Shown: positions 33,281-42,585, counted from the first letter of the stretch. The stretch is DNA of 64,000 nt from Croceimicrobium sp965656185 (GCA_965656185.1 CBFHJH010000006.1:82636-146635); one strand, 5' to 3'. A program made the numbers and translations. Notes: a model not told the origin generated them from the letters alone.

Positions 33281-35608
33281 CTATTTTTTTCCCTTATTTT
33301 CTTGTTTGGCTTTGCCTTTCGGCGGATGCGACTTTTGCGAGCTGCCTTGCTTGGGTTGAACTTGATGCTTCTTTCGATTCTTTTTTTCTGGGCCCTTCTT
33401 AGTATCCGGTGCAGACTGTTCTTGAGGCTTTGAGGGAGCTTCGTTCTTTTTGGCTTTCTCACTAAAGCTCTTTTTGCGCTTTTTACGTTTGGGTTTTTGG
33501 CCAAGTTGGGCATCGGCGCGAACAAACTTTTCCCGCTCCATTAAACTGGTCATGTTTCCGCCAAGGGCGACTAAATACTTTTCCCCTTTCTTCTCAATTA
33601 CTTGACCTTTAATACCCGAGTCGACGATCTGGACCTCTTGGCCCACTTTTATTTCCTCTTGTAAAAGTTTATTGAGCTTTTGACTGTGCTGCTTCACCTC
33701 TTTGCGATGACTTTGCCCTTCTTCCTTTTGTACTTCACCGGAGCGCTGGTTAAGCATGGCGATAAAGCGCGCCACCACTTCCTTCTTATCCTTCTGACCT
33801 TTTTGGTCCATCCAGGAATCGATCAACTTGTGGAAGCGCTGACCCCAATACATCTGGCGGTCCTGCTCTTCATTAAGCTTACTGTGCTTTTTAACTTTCT
33901 CTTCAAGTTTGGCAATGCGCTCTTCTTGGGCCTTTTCCAATTTTCGAAGTTTTTGCAGCTCGGCTTCCTGCGCTTTCCGCACCTTTTCGATCGCTACTTT
34001 ATCTTGTTGGATCTGCACCAATAATTTGTCTACTTCCAAGGTATTCTGCTGCACTCTTCCCCGAGCATCCTGAATGATATGCTTAGGAATCCCGCTCCGT
34101 TGAGCAACTTCAAAGGTGTAGGAGCTGCCGGGTTGACCGATCTGTAATTCGTAACGCGGATTGAAAGTACTGCGCTCAAAGAGCATGGCCCCGTTTACCA
34201 CTCCGGGCGTTTCCGCCGCCAAGGCCTTAATTGCATTAAAGTGGGTAGTCATAATGCCATAAGCACCATAGGCATTTAAGCGTTCCAGAAACACCTGGGC
34301 TAGGGCCGACCCTAACTCTGGATCTGAACCGGAGCCAAATTCATCGACGAGCAACAGAGTTTGAGAGTCAGTATAAGTGAGGAAATGCTCCATTTTTTGC
34401 AGTTTGGAGCTATAAGTACTGAGTTCGTTTTCGATACTTTGTGCGTCGCCAATGTCGCCCATTAATTGCTCAAATAGGCAAAACTTCGAATCGGGGTGAA
34501 CCGGTACGGCCAAGCCACTTTGCAGCATGATCTGCAGCAGACCCACCGTTTTTAAGGAAAGCGATTTACCACCGGCATTAGGTCCGCTGATCACTAAAAT
34601 GCGTTGCTTTTGGTCTAGCTCAAGCTGGAGTGGAACGGTAGTTTTTTCTTTCTCCTTATTAAAATGTCTTAAGACTGGATTGTAAGCGTCCTTTAAATAA
34701 AGGTATTTTTCGGGGCCTATCTCGGGGTAGCAAGCCTCTTCCCGTTTGGCAAAAAGCGCTTTAGCCCGGCTAAAGTCCAACCAAATCAGGTGTTCGCTAA
34801 TTTGCTCTAGGTGCTCCCGATAAGGCGCTAATAAGCCGCTTAACTCCCGCAATATTCTTTTGATTTCCTCCTTCTCCGCTTCCAGAAGTTCGGCGATCTC
34901 ATTGTTGATCTCTACCGTTTCACCGGGTTCAATAAAAGATATGCTATGACGATTCGAGCTACCGTGCAAGATCCCTTGAACTTGCCCTTTGTAAGCGGCC
35001 TGAATCGCTAAGACTCTTCTGTCTTCTGAAACAGTTTCATCAAAATCGGCAATGTATCCTTTGTCGCGCCACTTCTTTAATACCCGATTAAAGATCCGGT
35101 CGGCCGAAGCTCTCTTCTTTACTAGGTCGCGGCGGATACGGTTCAAGGCGGGAGAGGCATTAGACCTTACTACTCCGCGTTCGTCTAGGACACGATCTAT
35201 TTCCTCGATGATAAACTTCTCGGAAGGAAGGAACTTGAGGCGTTCCCAAAGGGCGGGAAGGCGTTCCTTTTTGTTTTGCACAAAACGCTCTAAGTGACGG
35301 TAGTTTAGCGCGGTGCTGCGTATATCAGCAAATTGCTCTTCTCGCAAAGCATGCCCGCGAATACTGAGTTTAGATAAAAAGGAATCTAAACTGGGGAACT
35401 CGGCCGAGGGAAAACTTTCATCCGATAACAATAAAGCCAAGATCTCATCACTTTCCGCAATGGCGGTAGAAAGAGCTGCATCATCTTCAACTGGCGCCAA
35501 GCTTAAAGCAAGGTCCTTAGTTCTTGAATTGGAACAGAAGGAGGCCAATTCATTGCGGATAAAGTTAAAATCGAGCGCTTGGGCCAGATCGGGCGGATAG
35601 AGTCGCAA
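33281..35608 (-). CDS. mutS2: MutS2 family protein lacking the Smr domain
   Basis: 775 residues. The core (about 1-520) has the MutS2 lever and ATPase domains: Walker A SGPNAGGKSLSLKT, LMGDIGDAQSIENELSTYSS, and Walker B LLLVDEFGSGSDP. A coiled coil follows (about 520-640), then a KOW-like segment (GQEVQIVDSGIKGQVI). Where most MutS2 carry the Smr nuclease, this protein ends in about 90 residues of Lys/Gln/Pro/Ser-rich low complexity. The ATPase probably acts on ribosomes or recombination intermediates. The start is TTG at 35608. No ATG lies near the N-terminus and LYPPDLAQALDF aligns with family starts. Confidence 0.88.
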   Translation of the reverse strand: MRLYPPDLAQALDFNFIRNELASFCSNSRTKDLALSLAPVEDDAALSTAIAESDEILALLLSDESFPSAEFPSLDSFLSKLSIRGHALREEQFADIRSTALNYRHLERFVQNKKERLPALWERLKFLPSEKFIIEEIDRVLDERGVVRSNASPALNRIRRDLVKKRASADRIFNRVLKKWRDKGYIADFDETVSEDRRVLAIQAAYKGQVQGILHGSSNRHSISFIEPGETVEINNEIAELLEAEKEEIKRILRELSGLLAPYREHLEQISEHLIWLDFSRAKALFAKREEACYPEIGPEKYLYLKDAYNPVLRHFNKEKEKTTVPLQLELDQKQRILVISGPNAGGKSLSLKTVGLLQIMLQSGLAVPVHPDSKFCLFEQLMGDIGDAQSIENELSTYSSKLQKMEHFLTYTDSQTLLLVDEFGSGSDPELGSALAQVFLERLNAYGAYGIMTTHFNAIKALAAETPGVVNGAMLFERSTFNPRYELQIGQPGSSYTFEVAQRSGIPKHIIQDARGRVQQNTLEVDKLLVQIQQDKVAIEKVRKAQEAELQKLRKLEKAQEERIAKLEEKVKKHSKLNEEQDRQMYWGQRFHKLIDSWMDQKGQKDKKEVVARFIAMLNQRSGEVQKEEGQSHRKEVKQHSQKLNKLLQEEIKVGQEVQIVDSGIKGQVIEKKGEKYLVALGGNMTSLMEREKFVRADAQLGQKPKRKKRKKSFSEKAKKNEAPSKPQEQSAPDTKKGPEKKNRKKHQVQPKQGSSQKSHPPKGKAKQENKGKK

Positions 35609-35696
35609 AAAGTTTAATTTTTCACAAAATAAAGACTTAGACGCGAGATTGTTCGCTAAGGCCTGGGATAATAGTGGGTCTAAGAAGCAATACCTT

Positions 35697-35725
35697 GCTC
35701 AACCTAAAATTATTGTTGGTTGAGC
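35697..35725. other. Hairpin in mutS2/sulfotransferase intergenic region
   Basis: Eight-bp stem GCTCAACC/GGTTGAGC with a 13-base loop, no T-run. It lies in the divergent 261-base spacer. Purpose unclear. The rest of that spacer shows nothing I recognise. Confidence 0.4.
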
Positions 35726-35869
35726 CTTAGTAGGCATCAAAGTGCTCCTAGGCGAAGAATGTTTGTCGAGTAGATCATACCATTTAACGGGCAGTAATTC
35801 CAATCAGTCGATTTAGATTTAAAGCGCAACTACTTCTCTTTAAGATTGTACTGTCATTAAAACCAGGTC

Positions 35870-36643
35870 ATGAAACTATTAAAACACATCAATCACAATT
35901 ACGGAGGATATGCCCGTGAGGCTTACACCGACTTATTGAGCGCTTATAAGGGATCAGTAGATCATGAGCAGAAGTTCGTGCTCTTTGGGCGAGGTTGTAC
36001 CGGAAGCACTTTACTCACGGACCTATTAAACTCGACTGACCAGGTAAAGTGCGACAAAGAGATTTTTAATCGTCCGATATGGCAGGTTGAAAGCTTTTTG
36101 AAGAATCGCGCCAAGCTCTTTTCAGAGCCCATTTATGGCTTTAAATTACTTTCTTACCAATTGCGCAATTTAATTAAGCCGAGTGATGCCAATGAGTTTT
36201 TAAGATACTTATCGGAAGACCTTGGTTATAAGATCATTTTCCTGCGAAGAAAAGATCTTTTAAGACAGACCCTTTCGAAGCATTATGCAATGCATCGCAA
36301 GTCGTAGCACGATAAGGGTAATGATCAGGAGCGTCCTAAAATGCGGGTTAATATCGCTCGACTACTGCACAACCTGCAAGAGGGCCGGATGTTGGACTGG
36401 TGCGAGGAAGAAGCTTTAGAGGGATTAGATTATCTCACCGTAACCTATGAAGAGGATTTGAAGGATCAAGCGAATCAATTAAAGAGGATTGAGCGTCTAC
36501 GGGACTATTTAGGGCTAGACCATTTTGAGCCCAAAACGAGATTGCGAAAGATCACCACAAACAAACTCGAAGACTTTATCGAGAATGTCGAGGAACTTCG
36601 AGCGGAACTCAGAAAGACTCCTTACCGTCTATCAATAGACTAA
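35870..36643 (+). pseudogene. Sulfotransferase-like gene interrupted by one in-frame TAG
   Basis: Two pieces in the same frame, 35870-36307 and 36341-36643, are separated by a single TAG at 36305. Reading through it gives 257 residues with no frameshift, and the codons between the stop and the next ATG also read as protein (HDKGNDQERPK). The first piece holds the PAPS loop FGRGCTGSTLLTDLL and the 3'-phosphate region IIFLRRKDLLRQTLSKHY. The second holds LDYLTVTYEEDL and a helical tail. A point nonsense mutation, a sequencing error or programmed read-through would all explain it. The first is the simplest. Confidence 0.75.
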
Positions 36644-36654
36644 TCTTACTATCA

Positions 36655-36679
36655 AATTGGTCAATTAGAAAGACCAATT
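36655..36679 (+). terminator. Weak hairpin after the sulfotransferase pseudogene
   Basis: Eight-bp perfect stem AATTGGTC/GACCAATT with a 9-base loop. The following sequence (ATTAAGTTTT) is only moderately T-rich. Confidence 0.35.
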
Positions 36680-36823
36680 ATTAAGTTTTAAACCGATAAA
36701 AGATTTCTGCTGCTTTTTCATTCGTCGGCCAAAATGACCATTTCAACCGGTTCCAAGCCTTCTTCAACGAATTAAGTAAAAACACCTGTTCAGATTGAGG
36801 ATTTTCGTTGAAAATTCAAAATT

Positions 36824-36967
36824 ATGCTAGCTGCATTGTATTTACCTTCCTTTCTCTTGTTCATATTATCTTTTTTCGCATCGATAGTAAGGAAAAAAGC
36901 GCCAAATATTTACAAGGAGCCCGAGGAAGACTCTAGACTTAATTTCCGAACGCTTTTTTGGGTATAA
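36824..36967 (+). CDS. Possible 47-residue membrane protein
   Basis: ATG 36824 to TAA 36965. One hydrophobic helix (MLAALYLPSFLLFILSFFA) is followed by a basic patch (SIVRKKA), an acidic patch (KEPEEDS) and an aromatic end (FRTLFWV). This single-pass layout looks protein-like. However, there is no convincing promoter or ribosome-binding site, and the length is within chance. It converges with lysS, with four bases between the stops. Confidence 0.35.
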   Translation: MLAALYLPSFLLFILSFFASIVRKKAPNIYKEPEEDSRLNFRTLFWV

Positions 36968-36971
36968 GGAA

Positions 36972-38696
36972 TTAAGTTAACTTAACCAATAGGCGTTGCT
37001 CGTCCTTTTCCACTAAAATCCATCCGTTTTTCGTTAAGCTTTTCACGGCTTTATCCCACTGCTTATTCGACAAGCCCGCTTTTTCTTTTAAGGCCATTAG
37101 GTCCATTTCGCCTTCGGGCTTTAGGATTTCGAAAACCAGCTTTTCATTGTCGTTTAATTCAACTTTTTTCTCCGCCTTTTTCTCTGGTTTCATTTGAGGG
37201 AAGAAGAGTACTTCTTGGATGCTTGCATTGTTGGTAAGCATCATAGTTAAGCGGTCGATCCCGATACCCATTCCGGAAGTTGGAGGCATGCCGTATTCCA
37301 GGGCACGAATAAAGTCTTGGTCGATAAACATCGCTTCATCATCACCTTTCTCACTGAGGCGTAATTGCTCCTCAAAACGCTCTCTTTGGTCGATGGGATC
37401 ATTAAGCTCGGAGTAAGCATTGGCCACTTCTTTACCATTGATCATCAACTCGAAGCGTTCGGTGTATTCTGGGTTATCGCGGTGCTTCTTGCACAAAGGC
37501 GACATTTCTACCGGGTAATCGATAATGAAGGTGGGTTGGATATAATTGGGCTCGCATTTCTCACCAAAGATCTCGTCGATCAACTTACCCTTACCCATGC
37601 TGTCTTCTACTTCAATACCGAGGTCCTTGCAAATGGCACGAAGCTCTACCTCATTTTTTCCATCAATATCATGGCCGGTGTGCTCTAAGATGGCATCGCG
37701 CATCGTAACGCGGGCAAAAGGCGCTTGGAAATTGAGCTTTTTGTCGCCCAATTCTACCTCGGTGTCTCCTTTATTAACCGACTTCACCACATGCTCCAAC
37801 ATGCGCTCGGTAAAGTCCATCATCCAGAAATAATCTTTGTAGGCCACGTAGATCTCCATTACCGTAAACTCTGGATTATGGGTGCGGTCCATACCCTCAT
37901 TTCGGAAGTCCTTGGCAAATTCATAAACGCCCTCAAAACCGCCCACGATCAAGCGCTTTAGATAAAGTTCATTAGCGATGCGGAGGTAGAGAGGAATATT
38001 TAAAGCATTGTGGTGGGTAACGAATGGACGCGCCGCAGCCCCACCAGGAATAGGCTGTAGAATGGGAGTTTCAACCTCTAAATAATCGTATGAATTGAAA
38101 AACTCGCGCATGGCATTCATGATGCGAGTGCGAGTGGTAAAAGTCTGTTTTACCTGATCATTTACCACTAAGTCTACGTAGCGCATACGGTAGCGCTGCT
38201 CGGGGTCGGTAAAGGCATCATATACATTCCCTTCCTCATCCTTTTTAACAATGGGCAAAGGACGCAAAGACTTACTTAGAACGGTAAGGTTGGTGGCTTC
38301 AATGGTTATTTCACCCAGCTGGGTGCGGAATACCTTGCCTTCTATGCCAATAAAGTCGCCAATATCCAAGTGGCGCTTGAAGACCACATTGTAAAGGTCT
38401 TTGTTCTCATCAGGACAAAGTACATCGCGGTTCAGGTAAACCTGGATGCGCCCCTGACTGTCCATAATGTCCAGGAAAGAGGCCTTCCCCATAATTCGCT
38501 TAGTCATGATACGTCCGCTAAGGCTTACCTTCTCCCAATTGGCATCTTCCTCATTGGCGGCAAAGCCCTCTAATACGGCAGTCGAGTAATGACTAGCCTT
38601 GTATTCGGCGGCAGGATAAGGCTCGATGCCCATCTGCCGTAAGGCTTTTAAGGATTCGCGTCTTTGTACTTCTTGTTCAGATAATTGCTGACTCAT
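36972..38696 (-). CDS. lysS: Lysyl-tRNA synthetase, class II
   Basis: Charges tRNA-Lys. 574 residues. An OB-fold anticodon domain (about 55-150, VSLSGRIMTKRIMGKASF) is followed by the class II core: motif 2 FRNEGMDRTHNPEFT and motif 3 GMGIGIDRLTMML. About 65 residues beyond the usual bacterial end (after LFFPQMKPE) form a Lys/Glu linker and a small winged-helix-like tail (LKEKAGLSNKQWDKAVKSL), an extension found in many Bacteroidota LysRS. A -7 box lies 19 bases upstream, with a palindrome at its -33 position. Confidence 0.96.
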   Translation of the reverse strand: MSQQLSEQEVQRRESLKALRQMGIEPYPAAEYKASHYSTAVLEGFAANEEDANWEKVSLSGRIMTKRIMGKASFLDIMDSQGRIQVYLNRDVLCPDENKDLYNVVFKRHLDIGDFIGIEGKVFRTQLGEITIEATNLTVLSKSLRPLPIVKKDEEGNVYDAFTDPEQRYRMRYVDLVVNDQVKQTFTTRTRIMNAMREFFNSYDYLEVETPILQPIPGGAAARPFVTHHNALNIPLYLRIANELYLKRLIVGGFEGVYEFAKDFRNEGMDRTHNPEFTVMEIYVAYKDYFWMMDFTERMLEHVVKSVNKGDTEVELGDKKLNFQAPFARVTMRDAILEHTGHDIDGKNEVELRAICKDLGIEVEDSMGKGKLIDEIFGEKCEPNYIQPTFIIDYPVEMSPLCKKHRDNPEYTERFELMINGKEVANAYSELNDPIDQRERFEEQLRLSEKGDDEAMFIDQDFIRALEYGMPPTSGMGIGIDRLTMMLTNNASIQEVLFFPQMKPEKKAEKKVELNDNEKLVFEILKPEGEMDLMALKEKAGLSNKQWDKAVKSLTKNGWILVEKDEQRLLVKLT

Positions 38697-38715
38697 GACC
38701 GGCTTAAATTTCGCG

Positions 38716-38723
38716 CAAAAGTA
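38716..38723 (-). promoter_or_regulatory. -7 box TACTTTTG for lysS
   Basis: Exact TAnnTTTG on the - strand, 19 bases before the lysS start. Confidence 0.6.
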
Positions 38724-38741
38724 CCTAAAATAAAGAGTATA

Positions 38742-38751
38742 AGCCTAGGCT
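38742..38751. promoter_or_regulatory. Palindrome AGCCTAGGCT at the -33 position of lysS
   Basis: Perfect 10-bp palindrome beginning 18 bases upstream of the lysS -7 box, exactly where a TTG element would be expected. It is a possible operator, though a 10-bp palindrome can occur by chance. Confidence 0.3.
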
Positions 38752-38837
38752 ATCGGTCGCTTCTATTTGGGGAAAGGGCTTATCAATTAGACTAAATCAA
38801 ATTGAGGGCAACGAGATTCATCGGTCTACAATAAGAA

Positions 38838-39440
38838 TTAGAGCAGATAAGTGCTGGCATAGACCAAAACAAGGCCGGTAATAAAGCCCCAAATCAATTC
38901 TTTTCCATTATGCGCTCCGAGCGCCAATCGGGCACTGGCGATCAAGCCTCCTAAAACCAGGAATACCGCAATAAAGGGCAGCAGGTTAATAGCATATTTA
39001 GCAGATACGGCTAGTAGTAAGCCCAGAAACCCGCCAAAGCCGGCCATGTGGGCGCTGGGCTTCATGCTACCGAGCATAAGGAGGTGGAGCAAGATCACTG
39101 CAGCGCTGCCGGTTAAAAAAAGATAAGCTTCCGCCGCAAGGCCAGCTTGCCGAATAAGATTCGCGGTAAAAAAGAAGCAAAAGGCACCAACGGCATAGGG
39201 CCATTTGCGGTCTGCTGCATTTTCCATCATAAGGCTGCCAATCACCCCAAAGCGATAAAAAAGTAAACTGATCAAGACCGGAATTAAATAGGTGCCGGCA
39301 AAAACCATTAATAAGGACAGCACCACTATTTGCCGATCGTAATGGTAGGGCAAATAGCGTAAAATGAAGAAAATGCCCACCAAGGGATATATTGCCGGGT
39401 GGAAGAGGATCGAAATAGCTTTGGCTAGGGCGCGGTTCAT
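38838..39440 (-). CDS. PAP2-like membrane protein
   Basis: 200 residues with about six membrane helices, resembling type 2 phosphatidic acid phosphatase. The three motifs are recognisable but altered: ENAADRKWPYA for the first, KPSAHMAG where active enzymes have PSGH, and SARLALGAHNGKEL where they have SRxxxxxHxxxD (the last Asp is Glu). The nucleophile His and its Arg remain, so activity is possible on a lipid pyrophosphate or phosphate. It begins one base after the rpoN stop, so it shares that transcript. Confidence 0.72.
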   Translation of the reverse strand: MNRALAKAISILFHPAIYPLVGIFFILRYLPYHYDRQIVVLSLLMVFAGTYLIPVLISLLFYRFGVIGSLMMENAADRKWPYAVGAFCFFFTANLIRQAGLAAEAYLFLTGSAAVILLHLLMLGSMKPSAHMAGFGGFLGLLLAVSAKYAINLLPFIAVFLVLGGLIASARLALGAHNGKELIWGFITGLVLVYASTYLL

Positions 39441-39441
39441 T

Positions 39442-40899
39442 TTAAAGCTTTTTGCGCAAGCGAGCTACCGGAATATCCAGCTGTTCACGATATTTAGCCA
39501 CGGTTCTTCGGGCGATGGGGTAGCCCTTATCTTTAAGAAGGGCAGCTAGTTTATCGTCGGTGAGCGGCTTTTTTTTGTCTTCTTCGGCCACCGAATCTTC
39601 TAAGATCTTTTTTATCTCACGCGTACTTACGTCTTCGCCCGCTTCGTTTTTCATGCTTTCACTGAAGAACTCTTTAATTAAAAAAGTGCCGTAAGGAGTA
39701 GCCACGTATTTATTACTGGCTACCCTCGATACCGTGGAGATATCCATGCCGATTTCATCGGCAATATCTTTAAGGATCATGGGTTTCAGCTTGCGTTCAT
39801 CGCCGCTCAAGAAATACTCTTCTTGATAATTCATAATGGCTCCCATGGTGAGCAGCAAAGTTTGCTGCCTTTGTCGAATCGCTTCGATAAACCACTTGGC
39901 CGAATCTAATTTTTGCTTCACAAACATCGCCGCGTCTTTCTGCGCTTTGTTCTTTTGGCCTTGTTTGTAGGTTTCGAGCATATTGCGGTACTCGCGACTT
40001 ACATTAAGTTCTGGGGCGTTTCGCGCATTTAAACTCAATTCAAGTTGTCCCTCTTGCACTTTTATGGTGAAATCGGGAACCACCACCTGCACGTCGCTAT
40101 TGGTGTTGCTAGAGCTATTGCCTGGCTTAGGGTTTAAGCGGGTAATTTCCTCTATCGCCAATTTTAGATCTTCTTCATCTAGCTCTAGGCGATCGATCAA
40201 TTTGCCGTAATGTTTCTTCGTAAATTCTTCGAAGTAATCTTCCAGTATTTCGATCGCTAAACGTATGTGGTAATCTGATTTTTCACGTCTTAGCTGAATG
40301 AGCAGGCATTCTTGCAGATTGCGGGCGCCCACACCTGCTGGATCCAAACTTTGAATAAGCTTTAGGATCTTTTCGAGGTGTGTTTCCTCCACGAAAATAT
40401 TTTGAGTAAAAGCCAGATCATCCACAATGGCTAGCATTTCGCGCCGGATGTAGCCATCATCGTCGATATTACCCACTAAATATTCGGCAATTTGACGGTC
40501 TTCGTCGGGCAAGGGGAACGTTCCTAATTGTTCTAGTAAGTACTCGTGAAAGCTCTTCCCTCCCGTAATGGGTACCTTGGTGTCATCATCGTCGGCCGAG
40601 TAATTATTCGCTTGAAGTCGGTACTCCGGAATTTCATCGTCGCTCAAGTATTCATCCACATTGATGTCATCGGCTTCAATGCTTTCGTTTTCCTGCTCGT
40701 ATTCTTTGTCTTCAAACTCGCTGTCTTCCGATTTTCCTTCCTCTTGATCACGACCTTCGTCTAAGGCCGGATTGCTTTCTAACTCCTCCTTTATTTTTTG
40801 CTCAAAAGCTAAGGTAGGCAGCTGAATCAGTTTCATGAGCTGGATTTGCTGCGGACTTAATTTTTGCAGTAATTTTTGGTTGAGTTGTTGCTTCAGCAT
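39442..40899 (-). CDS. rpoN: RNA polymerase sigma-54 factor
   Basis: 485 residues. Region I (about 1-50) is Gln/Leu-rich and binds enhancer activators (LSPQQIQLMKLIQLPTLAFEQKI). An acidic region II follows (EDSEFEDKEYEQENES). Region III has the core-binding part, the helix-turn-helix (DIADEIGMDISTVSRVASNKY) and the C-terminal RpoN box (ARRTVAKYREQL). All parts are present, so it should be functional. No bacterial enhancer-binding activator is encoded in the window. asnS upstream ends in a terminator, so rpoN needs its own promoter between 40900 and 41000. Confidence 0.96.
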   Translation of the reverse strand: MLKQQLNQKLLQKLSPQQIQLMKLIQLPTLAFEQKIKEELESNPALDEGRDQEEGKSEDSEFEDKEYEQENESIEADDINVDEYLSDDEIPEYRLQANNYSADDDDTKVPITGGKSFHEYLLEQLGTFPLPDEDRQIAEYLVGNIDDDGYIRREMLAIVDDLAFTQNIFVEETHLEKILKLIQSLDPAGVGARNLQECLLIQLRREKSDYHIRLAIEILEDYFEEFTKKHYGKLIDRLELDEEDLKLAIEEITRLNPKPGNSSSNTNSDVQVVVPDFTIKVQEGQLELSLNARNAPELNVSREYRNMLETYKQGQKNKAQKDAAMFVKQKLDSAKWFIEAIRQRQQTLLLTMGAIMNYQEEYFLSGDERKLKPMILKDIADEIGMDISTVSRVASNKYVATPYGTFLIKEFFSESMKNEAGEDVSTREIKKILEDSVAEEDKKKPLTDDKLAALLKDKGYPIARRTVAKYREQLDIPVARLRKKL

Positions 40900-41000
40900 G
40901 GTTTAAATCACTAGGTGAAAGGTATGATTTTCGCGGCCTTCCATCAAAAATTTTGCCGCTTTTGCATCATTTTAACAAAAGCTGTGCCGAAGCGTTCAGA

Positions 41001-41027
41001 AAAAGAAAAAGCGGCCAAAGCCGCTTT
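41001..41027 (-). terminator. Intrinsic terminator after asnS
   Basis: On the - strand AAAGCGGC, loop TTTG, GCCGCTTT, then a run of T broken by one C. It starts two bases past the asnS stop. Confidence 0.92.
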
Positions 41028-41029
41028 GA

Positions 41030-42454
41030 TTAAAATTCTGCATTTCCCGGGGTTCGGGGAAAGGGTATTACATCGCGAATATTGGTCATGCCGGTTACGA
41101 AAAGCACCAGGCGTTCAAAGCCCAGGCCGAAACCACTATGCACACAAGTACCGAACTTACGAGTGTCCAGGTACCAAGCGAGCTCCGCTTCGTCGATATC
41201 GAAATCATTCATTTTGCCTTTGAGCACATCATAGCGCTCTTCACGTTGTGAACCACCCACTATTTCGCCAATACCGGGGAAGAGAATATCCATGGCACGG
41301 ACGGTTTTCTCGTCGTCATTTAAACGCATGTAAAAGGCCTTGATCTTGGCGGGGTAATCAAATAAGATCACCGGTGCATTAAAGTGCTGAACCAAGAACT
41401 TTTCGTGCTCCGACTGTAGGTCTGCGCCCCATTCGTCGATAACATAATTGAACTTCTTCTTTTTGTTCGGTTTTGAATTGCGCAGGATGTCGATCGCCTC
41501 CGTATAGCTCACCCGGCGGAAGTTATTATCGGCCACAAAAGCCAGTTTTTCACGAAGTGGCATGGCACTCCTTTGGTTTTGCGGTTTTGATTTTTCTTCG
41601 TCGATGAGCCTCTTTTCAAGAAATTCTAAGTCGTCTTGACAATTGTCGAGGGCAAAACGGATGATGTACTTTAAAAAATCCTCCGCCAGGTCCATATTGT
41701 CGTTCAAATCAGCGAAAGCTACTTCGGGTTCAATCATCCAAAACTCCGCCAAGTGCCTACTGGTATTTGAGTTTTCGGCGCGGAAGGTGGGCCCGAAGGT
41801 GTAGACTTTAGAAAGAGCAGTGGCACCCAATTCCGCTTCTAGCTGACCCGATACCGTAAGATTAGTTTCCTTTTCAAAAAAGTCCTGTTTGTAATCGATC
41901 TCACCACTTTCGGTAAGAGGTGGGTCCTTTTTATCCAAGATCGAAACGTTGAACATTTCGCCCGCTCCTTCGGCGTCACTCCCGGTAATAATGGGGGTGT
42001 GTAAATAAAAGAAATTGCGTTTGTGGAAATATTCATGCACCGCAAAGGCCAAGTTATGACGAAGACGCATAACCGCACCAAAGGTGTTGGTGCGCATTCT
42101 GAGGTGAGCGATATCCCTAAGGAACTCTAAAGAATGCTTCTTGGGTTGTAGCGGGTATTCATCGGCTGGAGAGTCGCCGAGCACCTCAAGTTTTTCGACC
42201 AATAGCTCTACCTCTTGACCACGGCCTTGCGACTTTACCAAGTCGCCACTTATTTCTATGGCCGCCCCGGTAGTGATGCGCTTTAGCAGCGTCTCATCAA
42301 ATTTTTCAAAGTCGACGACCGCTTGAATGGTTTTGATCGTGCTTCCGTCGCTTAAAGCTATAAACCGATTGCTGCGAAAGGTGCGTACCCAGCCGCGAAG
42401 GCTTAAGGTAGAACCGATCGGTTGCTGTTTCAGGACCTCTTTTATAGATAGCAT
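41030..42454 (-). CDS. asnS: Asparaginyl-tRNA synthetase
   Basis: Charges tRNA-Asn. 474 residues. The start at 42454 (MLSIKEVLKQQ) is preferred to an upstream in-frame Met because it aligns with family N-termini. An OB-fold anticodon domain (about 15-100) is followed by the class II core: motif 2 FGPTFRAENSNTSRHLAEFWM, motif 3 GFGLGFERLVLF, and the invariant end GMTNIRDVIPFPRTPGNAEF. An insert near 290-340 is lysine-rich. It is divergent from the TetR efflux operon and ends in its own terminator. Confidence 0.97.
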   Translation of the reverse strand: MLSIKEVLKQQPIGSTLSLRGWVRTFRSNRFIALSDGSTIKTIQAVVDFEKFDETLLKRITTGAAIEISGDLVKSQGRGQEVELLVEKLEVLGDSPADEYPLQPKKHSLEFLRDIAHLRMRTNTFGAVMRLRHNLAFAVHEYFHKRNFFYLHTPIITGSDAEGAGEMFNVSILDKKDPPLTESGEIDYKQDFFEKETNLTVSGQLEAELGATALSKVYTFGPTFRAENSNTSRHLAEFWMIEPEVAFADLNDNMDLAEDFLKYIIRFALDNCQDDLEFLEKRLIDEEKSKPQNQRSAMPLREKLAFVADNNFRRVSYTEAIDILRNSKPNKKKKFNYVIDEWGADLQSEHEKFLVQHFNAPVILFDYPAKIKAFYMRLNDDEKTVRAMDILFPGIGEIVGGSQREERYDVLKGKMNDFDIDEAELAWYLDTRKFGTCVHSGFGLGFERLVLFVTGMTNIRDVIPFPRTPGNAEF

Positions 42455-42577
42455 AGTTCTTTCTTCTTGAGGCGGCAAAGTTCCAAATTTTTCTGCTCAG
42501 GAGGTACCCAATGTTAAGGAAACCTTAATACTGAGAAACTTTTTATTGATTATAGTTTCCAGGTGTAGTTTGTTTCC

Positions 42578-42585
42578 TACTTTTG
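42578..42585 (+). promoter_or_regulatory. -7 box TACTTTTG for the efflux operon
   Basis: Exact TAnnTTTG, eight bases before the TetR start, with GTTTC near the -33 position. The leader would be only a few bases long. Confidence 0.55.

Larger units (their letters stand above)
36644..36971. other. 328-base region between sulfotransferase pseudogene and lysS
   Basis: It contains a weak hairpin at 36655-36679 and a 47-codon possible gene at 36824-36967. The stretch 36680-36823 shows no gene, repeat or promoter that I can support. Confidence 0.6.

Noticed and set aside
33281..33525. Lysine-rich frame at the mutS2 end as a separate small gene in another frame
   Set aside because: It is the out-of-frame shadow of the basic MutS2 tail.
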